This document shows positions 5,628-12,755 of a stretch of 23,498 nucleotides of DNA, one piece after another. The translations under genes and the position numbers were made by a program. The notes under the pieces are model-generated. The model worked only from the letters and a program-made list of their open reading frames with translations, ran no database searches and was not told the origin of the DNA. Positions within the stretch are counted from its first letter, which is position 1; each line of letters starts with the position of its first letter. Source of the DNA: Paludibacteraceae bacterium (GTDB lineage: Bacteria; Bacteroidota; Bacteroidia; Bacteroidales; Paludibacteraceae); NCBI GenBank assembly GCA_017542915.1, contig JAFXWI010000057.1:1-23498 (forward strand), given 5' to 3'.

Positions 5628-8600
5628 TTATTGAACAATCATCACTTGCGATTTGGATTCGCCGTTGGCATCAACCGCTTTGAGGACGAATACTCCGGCA
5701 TGATCCGGTGCCTGCAGGTCGCAGTATCCTTGCGGCAGATGAACGGTGCTATAGAGTTGTCCGGAGACGGTGTAATACCAAACGGTCACCGGTTGCTCCA
5801 TATACAGGCGCATCATCTGGCTCACATGCACAATAGACGGATAATCCGACTGCTGCTCGTGGTACTCGGGCTGGATAGGACAGGTCTTGACGGTGACTCC
5901 ATCTTTGCGGGTCAGCTCGACATAGTACTCTGCGTTGTTATCCAGCGGCTGATAGATATACGAGTGGTTCTCTCCGGGCAGCGGCATATCATTCTTATAC
6001 CACTGGAAGGAAACGAACTCATATCCGCCGTTGTATTTCGGGCTCAGGAGGGTCAGTACATCATTCCACTTCTGCTCCACGATAGAGCTACGGTAACGGA
6101 TGTCAAACTCACGAGCCTGCGCATAGACGCCGCAGCAGAACTGATGGAAATAGAGCGAAGCCTTGTAATGACCCGGCAGGATATTCGCATCATACGGGAT
6201 CTCCACAGACGAAACCTGCTCATAGATGACCGTATCGCGGAGTCCGGGTGTATTGAACTTAATGACGAGGCTGTCATAGACACCGGCTGCAATGTCGAAG
6301 ACGATGAACATCTGCTCTTCATCCGCACAAGCATACGGAATCTGAGGTATATTCGCCTCCAAGAGCTGGTTAACGGTCAGGGTGAGATAGATAGCACTAT
6401 CACATCCATTATCGTTCTTGAGCATGATCAGATAGTCATCCATCGGCTGGTTGTACTTGATACCATTGATGGTCACATACTGGTTCGAACAGATGGAGTC
6501 ATGACGATAGGTATCCTTAGGCGCCGGATAGACGGTGAGATAGAGCGTAGAGGTGGAGTCGCATCCCGCAAAATTGGGGAAGGTACCCACATAGACGGTA
6601 TCCCGGTCAAACCACTGTCCGTCAAACTTAATCGGCGTCTCGGAACAGGTGGAGTAATGGAACTCCGTGGACTGAGGAACGATATTAGGCACGACGATGG
6701 TATCCACGCGTGTACTGTCACAGGAGTTTTCGGCTCCGATATAAACCGTCATGGTGACCTCGACGGAGTCTCCCTGTTCGCGACAGGTATAGACCGGATT
6801 CGTGGTCGTGGTGGTACGTACCTGACCGGTAGTGAGGCTTCGGAAGGTCCAGAAACTCTCGTTCACCGGCTCGGTGGTATGGGTCTCCTCCCCTTCCCAC
6901 TTATTCATGACATGCGAGGTATTGGTGAACTTGAGTTGGCTCATACAATCTCCGTAGATAGGCTCGTACGTATAATCCGGTACCGGGAAACGCGGTGCAG
7001 AAACGGTACTGATCTCGAAGAAGCACTCCGGCTCCTCGATGAAGCTTACCTTGCAGGTAAAAGTATGCTGACCCGGGTCCACTTCGAAGACCTGATCATG
7101 GCTACGTACGGTACCGGTCTCATCGCGCCACTCGTACGCAAAGCCTTCCGGAGCAATACAGGTCACTTGCGACTGCATACCACAGTTCTCGGTCTCTATA
7201 TGCGCGTTCGCACAATCGACAGTAAAGTACGCGTATGCGTAGTGTCCGGACCAGCCGCAGTCCATCGTTGTGAAACGCACTTTGATGGTCTGACCATGAT
7301 AAGGCATCAGGTTGACGCCGATGGTTGTCCAATCTTTCCAAGCTGCGTCACCGTTACGGGTTATATTCCAGCCGGAAGCGACACCGGACTCATAGGTAAA
7401 CTCGGCGTGTCCGCAGCTCTGGTCGATCAAGTTACCGTTCTGGTCAAGCACCTCTAAGTTGAAGCGCGGCTGACCTTCCTCATCGTGTCCGGGAGGGTTC
7501 TCAAAGACGATGGCATACTTCACGATCAAGATACCTTGGTTCGTGGAATCGACGAGTATATCATAGGTGATAGACTCTGCCTCGCCGCCCCAGTTCCAGT
7601 TACCGAGACGGACAGAAGCAAGCGCACCATCGGGCACGGTCTTCAGAAGACTATCCGTACGCGGGTCGTACTCCGTAGGATCGACATGAAGCGTATGGCG
7701 ACTCTCGATAGCGTCCGGACCGAAATCAACTACACCTATATTATCAAAAGGCGTAGCACCGGATTGCGCGTTGGGGTTCATACCATAGGTGCAGACCACA
7801 TTGGGGCTATAGAGATCGACATAGTTGATACAGTGGTTCTCAGGACAATAGACGAGAATCATCGACTCATAGACATAGTTGGAGCGGAGGGTCTTGTTCT
7901 CCTCCGGATCGTAGAAAGCACTACGGATGCGGACATCGTAACTACCCTCCAATATACGCTTGAGGGTATAGGTGCAACGAGTACCATCCTCACGAACGAA
8001 GCCGTCCGGTCCTTCGGTAATACCGCTCACGCCATGCGTCCAGCCGGTCTCCCCGACCTTACGATACTGGATATCAAACTCATTGGCGGCACCGGAGGTC
8101 TCCCAAGAGACGATGAGCGTCGAGTCCTCGCAATGCGGATAGACGATGAGGTTCTCCGGCTTCTTGATAGCTGCCGAGTTGATCTGGAAATTATCGATAG
8201 CGATACTGGTCAAGCCTAATGAATCCTGCTGGTTGCTATTGACCCAGATGAAGATAAAAGCAAAGTTCTTGGACGAGTTAGCGGCATTGACACTCACCAC
8301 ATTGGTAAGCGACACGTTCTGCCACGACTCGCTACCGCAAACGAATTTCTCGCCGGACTCGCCGAGTGCCTGACAAGCACCTATCTGCGCATTGGACAGA
8401 CGTCCACCCGGAGCATTGATGAGGGCATCGATACTGTAGTTTCCGGCAGCCTGTATATCCTGCTCACGGGCAACCATGACGTACAGTTTGGAGGTAGTGG
8501 AATCACCCATACCTTTCCAATCAAAGCTGACATCGTATTTCTGGGTATTGGTAGCGGTCGGGAACTTATAGAGCAGATACGAGACCACCACATTCGGCGA

Positions 8601-8846
8601 GCCGCCGAAGTTAGGGTTCTTACCGTCCGAGGAGACATAGAGCGAACGTTTGCCTTCGCTATGCACCGCCGTACCCACCATCCAGAGATCCTTCGTGGTC
8701 CGGTTGCCGTAGTTGAAGGTCCATGCCGATAGATCCTCCCCCTCCTCGAAACTACACTCGTAGGGGAAGGTGGTCATCGGTGTCGTCTGCGCCCAAGAAA
8801 GGACGGAGAACAAAAGGGCTATATGTAAGAAGAGAAACCTCTTCAT
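5628..8846 (-). CDS. Secreted FN3/jelly-roll surface protein, 1072 aa, T9SS-type tail
   Basis: Residues 1-19 are a signal peptide (MKRFLFLHIALLFSVLSWA). Residues about 25-225 form a jelly-roll-like module of the cleaved-adhesin/MAM type (CSFEEGEDLSAWTF, LWMVGTAVHSEGKRSLYVS). An FN3-like domain starts near 228. The conserved block shared with the 1087-aa paralogue starts at Cys339 (CINYVDLY) and includes TVPDGALASVRLGNW and YAYFTVDC. Two CDS-x-x-x-YLTLTV-like segments and a WNDVL...YNGGYEF...QWY module follow. The C-terminus (YYTVSGQLYSTV...AGVFVLKAV...MIVQ) resembles a T9SS type A sorting domain. Surface location is inferred, and no catalytic motif is seen. The gene follows the OmpA-family gene by 33 nt, so it is probably the third gene of that operon. 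The spacer is a 7-bp tandem repeat that runs into the start codon, which could make expression variable. Confidence 0.75.
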   Translation of the reverse strand: MKRFLFLHIALLFSVLSWAQTTPMTTFPYECSFEEGEDLSAWTFNYGNRTTKDLWMVGTAVHSEGKRSLYVSSDGKNPNFGGSPNVVVSYLLYKFPTATNTQKYDVSFDWKGMGDSTTSKLYVMVAREQDIQAAGNYSIDALINAPGGRLSNAQIGACQALGESGEKFVCGSESWQNVSLTNVVSVNAANSSKNFAFIFIWVNSNQQDSLGLTSIAIDNFQINSAAIKKPENLIVYPHCEDSTLIVSWETSGAANEFDIQYRKVGETGWTHGVSGITEGPDGFVREDGTRCTYTLKRILEGSYDVRIRSAFYDPEENKTLRSNYVYESMILVYCPENHCINYVDLYSPNVVCTYGMNPNAQSGATPFDNIGVVDFGPDAIESRHTLHVDPTEYDPRTDSLLKTVPDGALASVRLGNWNWGGEAESITYDILVDSTNQGILIVKYAIVFENPPGHDEEGQPRFNLEVLDQNGNLIDQSCGHAEFTYESGVASGWNITRNGDAAWKDWTTIGVNLMPYHGQTIKVRFTTMDCGWSGHYAYAYFTVDCANAHIETENCGMQSQVTCIAPEGFAYEWRDETGTVRSHDQVFEVDPGQHTFTCKVSFIEEPECFFEISTVSAPRFPVPDYTYEPIYGDCMSQLKFTNTSHVMNKWEGEETHTTEPVNESFWTFRSLTTGQVRTTTTTNPVYTCREQGDSVEVTMTVYIGAENSCDSTRVDTIVVPNIVPQSTEFHYSTCSETPIKFDGQWFDRDTVYVGTFPNFAGCDSTSTLYLTVYPAPKDTYRHDSICSNQYVTINGIKYNQPMDDYLIMLKNDNGCDSAIYLTLTVNQLLEANIPQIPYACADEEQMFIVFDIAAGVYDSLVIKFNTPGLRDTVIYEQVSSVEIPYDANILPGHYKASLYFHQFCCGVYAQAREFDIRYRSSIVEQKWNDVLTLLSPKYNGGYEFVSFQWYKNDMPLPGENHSYIYQPLDNNAEYYVELTRKDGVTVKTCPIQPEYHEQQSDYPSIVHVSQMMRLYMEQPVTVWYYTVSGQLYSTVHLPQGYCDLQAPDHAGVFVLKAVDANGESKSQVMIVQ

Positions 8847-8872
8847 GATGTATGATGTATGATGTATGATGT
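8845..8872. repeat. Four exact 7-bp repeats at the start codon of the 1072-aa gene
   Basis: ATGATGT occurs four times in a row on the plus strand (ACATCAT on the coding strand). The last unit overlaps the ATG at 8844-8846, and the array fills nearly all of the 33-nt gap after the OmpA gene stop. Slippage would change the ribosome-loading region without touching the protein. Confidence 0.9.
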
Positions 8873-8879
8873 ACGATTT

Positions 8880-11120
8880 TTAATAAATTTGTTGAATATC
8901 TTCGTTGCCGACGTCGGTGATGGTAAATTCTACACGACGGTTGAGCTGACGACCTTCTTCGGTATCGTTGTCGGCTACCGGTTCTTTCTCACCCTTACCT
9001 TCGGCGGTGATACGCTCAGCGGCTACACCACGTTTGATGAGGTCATTACGAACGGAGTTAGCACGACCTTCGGAGAGGATCTGGTTTGCCTCATCCGTAC
9101 CGACAGCGTCGGTGTGACCTACCACATGGATCTTCACGCTCGGGTTATCCAAGAGGAAGTTCGCCAAATCCGACATCGACTGCTCGGACTGCGGGAGGAT
9201 ATAGGTCTTGTTGGTAGCGAAGAAGAGGTTCTCGATCTTGACCTTGATACCCTCTTTGATCGGCTGCATGAAGACATCGAGTGTGTCGTGTACGAAACGG
9301 AGGGTGTCATCTTTCGGCATATAACCGACAGCACTCATGTGCGCTACGTACGTACCTTCTGTAAGGGTGGTCTCGATGAAACCGTCATCCGCCGACTGAG
9401 CTGCATAGAGGACAGCGGTGTCGTTGAGGGCGGTGATACGAGCCAATGCCTCGATCGGTTCGTTGGTCAGGACGTTATACACATTCATGCACAGCATCGG
9501 GATAACCGGTGCCGGGATACGCTGCAGCGGCAGACGAAGGGTATCGAAATCGAAGACCTCCACCTTCTGGAGGATCGTATCCGAAGGATAATAGCCGTTC
9601 TTGGTAGCCGAGATACGGTACTCACCCGGAGCAAAACGTCCTTGGAGCAGACCCTGACGGTTGGTGTTCTTCTGCAGTTTCTTGCCGGTCTCCACATTGG
9701 TAATCTCCACTGCTACACCACCGAGCGCTTTGTCAGAGCTGTCATCATACATATAGACGCCCATACGAGGTGTAGGAGCTTTCGGGTACTCTTGGGTAGC
9801 TTTCTGCTTACGCGGCAGATCGAACCACACGGCTATCTTCGCTCCCACGAGGAAGGGGTTGACCTTCACATCCTTGGCAGCGGTAGTAGCAAAGGAAGCG
9901 TTCACCGTATAATCGAGCGGACTGACACCGGGTTGATTGATAGGCAGTTGCATCGGTATATCCTGCGCACCGTCGGCAGCCTTGTAGCTGAGGGCGTTGA
10001 GCACACCGTAGTCCGCAAAGACGGAGAGACGCACACGCGCCTTGGAGTTGATCCAACGGTCGAGGTTGACACCGAACTCCGCCGTAGCAGCTACATTGAG
10101 ACCGAAATTGACGGTGTTAGACGGACGATCGATCTTCTCATCGTTCACCAAGGTATGCTTGTACATATTCGTCATGCCGGAGATGAGCTCTTTGTCCTCG
10201 ATGGAGGTAGTGAGATTGCCGGAGAGGGTTGCTTTGCTGTAAACACCATACCCTACTTTCACACCGGCTTGCCAGAAGAGGGGCACGCGTTTGAACTCCA
10301 TACCGAAGAGGACAGGCACTTGTGCAAAACCGCCGATGATCTTCTCGCTCACATCGGAGAACTTATAGGAATACGTCATCACATCGCGGTACGGCTCCAT
10401 ACCGTAATGACGATAGATATTTCCGTCTTCGGAAGAGGAGAGGTTCTTAACGGCGTTATAGAAGGTGAACTCCACGCCGGTGGTGAAGATAAACTGCTTG
10501 TACCGCAGTTGGTAACCGAGACCGGCACCGCCACCTACAAACCCTTTGTCCTCGGTCTCAAAACCATAGGCGTTTTGCGTCTTGGTAGCAGGCTCGAACT
10601 TAATGCCCGAGGTAAAGAGGTCGCTGTAACCCACATGGCCCCAGAAACCGAGACGATGGGCGATATCACGGTTGTTATAGGCTTCTGCTTTCGCATTCGA
10701 TTTATCGATAGCTGCTACAGCTGCCATATACTGCGCCTTCTCCTCGGCAGCAGTGAGAGCCGGTTGTGCGGGTTGCGCCTTAGCGGTCTTGGCAGGAGTA
10801 GCCTTAGCAGTAGCTTTGGACTGCTGCTGTTTAGCTTTCGCCTGCTGTCGCTTCTGCTGCTCTTTCTGCTTCTGCGCAGAAGCTTTGGCTTGCTCTTTCT
10901 TTCGTTGAGCAGCCGCTTTCTCACGCTCCTTGGCAGCTTTGGCTTTGGCTTTCTCGCGTTCCTTGGCTTTCTTTGCCTTCTCTTTCTCGCGCTGTGCTTT
11001 CGCTTTCGCTCGAGCATCCACTGCATAAACAGCTGCTACAGAAGAGTCCAATACCGAAACTGCGGGCGCAACTACTGCCAAGCCCATTGCCATCAAAAGT
11101 ATGTAAGTGATTCGTTTCAT
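8880..11120 (-). CDS. OmpA-family outer-membrane protein with Lys/Ala-rich helix, 746 aa
   Basis: I place the start at 11120 (MKRITYILLMAMG..., a signal peptide) rather than nine codons earlier, because it then follows the barrel gene's stop by 4 nt. After the signal, residues about 36-120 are a Lys/Ala/Glu/Gln-rich, TolA-like helix or coiled coil. Residues about 155-437 form an outer-membrane beta-barrel similar to the adjacent 319-aa protein (compare VFADYGVLN with LYADFGVLN). Two carboxypeptidase-regulatory-like beta domains follow (about 454-535 and 544-625). The last 115 residues are an OmpA peptidoglycan-binding domain with the full motif GHTDAVGTDEANQILSEGRA and NRRVEF near the end. 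Such proteins anchor outer-membrane complexes to peptidoglycan. The neighbouring T9SS-type cargo suggests a role in presenting or exporting it, which is inference. The long charged region before a barrel is unusual. Confidence 0.85.
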   Translation of the reverse strand: MKRITYILLMAMGLAVVAPAVSVLDSSVAAVYAVDARAKAKAQREKEKAKKAKEREKAKAKAAKEREKAAAQRKKEQAKASAQKQKEQQKRQQAKAKQQQSKATAKATPAKTAKAQPAQPALTAAEEKAQYMAAVAAIDKSNAKAEAYNNRDIAHRLGFWGHVGYSDLFTSGIKFEPATKTQNAYGFETEDKGFVGGGAGLGYQLRYKQFIFTTGVEFTFYNAVKNLSSSEDGNIYRHYGMEPYRDVMTYSYKFSDVSEKIIGGFAQVPVLFGMEFKRVPLFWQAGVKVGYGVYSKATLSGNLTTSIEDKELISGMTNMYKHTLVNDEKIDRPSNTVNFGLNVAATAEFGVNLDRWINSKARVRLSVFADYGVLNALSYKAADGAQDIPMQLPINQPGVSPLDYTVNASFATTAAKDVKVNPFLVGAKIAVWFDLPRKQKATQEYPKAPTPRMGVYMYDDSSDKALGGVAVEITNVETGKKLQKNTNRQGLLQGRFAPGEYRISATKNGYYPSDTILQKVEVFDFDTLRLPLQRIPAPVIPMLCMNVYNVLTNEPIEALARITALNDTAVLYAAQSADDGFIETTLTEGTYVAHMSAVGYMPKDDTLRFVHDTLDVFMQPIKEGIKVKIENLFFATNKTYILPQSEQSMSDLANFLLDNPSVKIHVVGHTDAVGTDEANQILSEGRANSVRNDLIKRGVAAERITAEGKGEKEPVADNDTEEGRQLNRRVEFTITDVGNEDIQQIY

Positions 11121-11124
11121 CGTT

Positions 11125-12084
11125 TTAATGGATTGCTTGTGTTCCACCTCGTCTGCGATAATTACGCTCTACGCGGTGATAATCGTAAATATATGATTTT
11201 GAATTCTGTTTCAACTCAAAGGCTACGGTGAACTTCACGCCCACATTGAGGTTGCGGAAGACTGCATCCGCAGCAAGGTTACTGAGCATCAGCGGCTGTA
11301 CGTAGAACTGCACGCCCTCGTCCGTCTCGCGATAACCGAAGGTACCCACATCGGTCTTGGAAGCCGAATGGAGATTGAGCACTCCGAAATCGGCATAGAG
11401 CGCAATGTACATACGAACGAGGTCAGGGTTCAGACGGAACATCTGATGCTTGTACATATGACCGATACGGGCACCGATCTCGGCGTGAGCCAAGATGTTG
11501 AGGTTCCACTTCATCTTGATATTACCGCTGCTCATCTTCCGTCCGGACTCGAACTGGTGGTTCGGCATATCGTAGAAATCATCGTAGTAACGCTCGTACT
11601 CTCCGAAGGTGGTGTATTCCGCTTTGGAGGAGGTAGAGCCGTACATATTGATCGACACCTTGGGACCCAAGAGGAAATAGAACCGTTTCCACTCACCACC
11701 GATGAGCAAGGGGATATTGAGGTTGACCATGTGGCTTCTATCGCGGGACTTATCCATCATCACGTGCATATTGAAGATGTCGCCCTCGGTATCCATCATC
11801 GGCACGGACATATCCACCGACTGGAGGTTATTGGAGTTGAGCTCATACATACCCTCGGCTCCGACGGAAAGAATAAAATTATTACGGAAGAAGCGGTAGT
11901 CTATACCTATATTGGCATTCACGCCGCTTCCGGCACGCTGTCCGGGTATCGTATGGAGCAGTGCGGAATAGCCTAAATCGCCGTGAAGCGCCACGAAATG
12001 GTGGGTCTCCGGCGTGAGCCTTGTGAACGCCCAGATTCCCGCGCTCATCATCATGCAACATACTATGAATAGGTACCGTTTCAC
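11125..12084 (-). CDS. Outer-membrane beta-barrel protein, 319 aa
   Basis: Starts with GTG at 12082-12084, giving a signal peptide (MKRYLFIVCCMMMSAGIWA). The rest is alternating beta-strand sequence of Bacteroidetes outer-membrane barrel type: HGDLGYSALL, VNANIGIDYRFFRNNFILSVG, WKRFYFLLGPKVSIN, MYIALYADFGVLNLHS and NLNVGVKFTVAFEL. It resembles the barrel part of the next gene (OmpA family), 4 nt downstream, so the two likely arose by duplication, are co-translated, and may work as a pair. The size is like PorP/SprF proteins of T9SS cargo clusters, but I see no family-specific motif and would call it only a generic barrel. The first gene of its operon, it is transcribed from the promoter at 12559-12590 through copy 2 of the 395-bp repeat. 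Confidence 0.75.
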   Translation of the reverse strand: MKRYLFIVCCMMMSAGIWAFTRLTPETHHFVALHGDLGYSALLHTIPGQRAGSGVNANIGIDYRFFRNNFILSVGAEGMYELNSNNLQSVDMSVPMMDTEGDIFNMHVMMDKSRDRSHMVNLNIPLLIGGEWKRFYFLLGPKVSINMYGSTSSKAEYTTFGEYERYYDDFYDMPNHQFESGRKMSSGNIKMKWNLNILAHAEIGARIGHMYKHQMFRLNPDLVRMYIALYADFGVLNLHSASKTDVGTFGYRETDEGVQFYVQPLMLSNLAADAVFRNLNVGVKFTVAFELKQNSKSYIYDYHRVERNYRRRGGTQAIH

Positions 12085-12125
12085 AGACTATTTTTTAATA
12101 ATATTTTAAGTTTCCCAGTGGGTAT

Positions 12126-12519
12126 TGTTTAGACAAAAACCTATAAAACACCTCAGTCATTTGTAGCCCTTTGGGCTCTTGTATCTTTGTTCGCTTGATC
12201 GTCCTTGTGAGCAAGCTCCCATGCCGCTCCATCGCCCAAATCTACACTCCTTACGGAGTACAAACGCCTTCGGCAATAACCCTAAAAAACAATTTTCATT
12301 TCCTCTGATTTTTATCGTTCACGAATTAACCAAATTAAACGAATTTTATAAAATTGTTTTGTATGTTTATTGCCTTTGTAAGCTTTAACTCGAAGAGTTG
12401 CGGGCTTAGATGATAAAAACTATCCGAAAGCTTGCTTGCGAGGAGTTTTAGCAGCTAAGTACGTAAAGCGCGTAGCGCTAAAGCATACAAAGGGTTTTTT
12501 ATGTTTTTGTCTATGTCAA
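12126..12519. repeat. 395-bp intergenic repeat with inverted ends, copy 2
   Basis: Near-identical to 5211-5606; only scattered substitutions and a more diverged stretch near 12420-12450 separate them. The inverted ends are slightly more degraded (left 12130-12152, right end at 12513). The repeat begins 41 nt upstream of the barrel gene's GTG, much like the 46-nt distance in copy 1, and lies wholly inside the predicted 5' untranslated region of that operon. Small hairpins are conserved with copy 1. No ORF in it is convincing. Confidence 0.85.
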
Positions 12520-12558
12520 TGTTCACGGGGCAATTTAGTAAAAAACAAAATCGGGCGG

Positions 12559-12590
12559 CAAAGGTACAAAAAAAATCCCAATTACACAAA
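12559..12590 (-). promoter_or_regulatory. Promoter of the barrel-OmpA-surface protein operon
   Basis: On the minus strand TTTG (12587-12590), 20 nt, then TACCTTTG (12559-12566): a perfect Bacteroidetes promoter. It shares GTACCTTTGCCGCCC with the promoter of the 10-kb gene at 22829-22860, so the two may be co-regulated. The predicted leader is about 470 nt and contains repeat copy 2. Confidence 0.8.
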
Positions 12591-12687
12591 TTTTTGTTAC
12601 TTTTTTGTTCATTTTTTTGCATTTTGTAATGTCTTTTAGACAAAACAGTAGAAAATAGACAAATAAAAGTAGGATAATCAGCAACCA

Positions 12688-12715
12688 AAAAGAGCTACCC
12701 GAAGGCAGCTCTTTT
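12688..12715 (-). terminator. Intrinsic terminator of the 10-kb adhesin gene
   Basis: AAAAGAGCT and AGCTCTTTT form a 9-bp stem, extended inside by GCC-TTCG-GGT on the minus strand with a stable UUCG-type loop. It lies about 40 nt past the stop codon. On the minus strand TTTTTGG completes the U tract. Confidence 0.8.
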
Positions 12716-12755
12716 GGATGCAATGCAGTCGTGAAAGACTGATGCAGAGAGTCGT

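Noticed and set aside
5571..7457. A 628-codon plus-strand frame opposite the 1072-aa gene
   Set aside because: Antisense shadow of a real gene; its start lies inside the 395-bp repeat and its sequence has no recognisable domain.
8859..11231. A 790-codon open frame on the plus strand opposite the OmpA-family gene
   Set aside because: It has no signal, domain or promoter, and its composition is the complement of the Lys/Ala-rich OmpA protein. The minus-strand frame has clear OmpA motifs.
12637..12664. Two extra TAGACAAA motifs resembling the ends of the 395-bp repeat
   Set aside because: The matches are only 8-10 bp in a very AT-rich stretch, with no repeat body attached; probably chance.
12179..12688. 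Small ORFs of 60-77 codons inside and beside repeat copy 2
   Set aside because: They start or end within the repeat or in T-rich non-coding sequence, are not preserved in the other copy, and have no coding signature.
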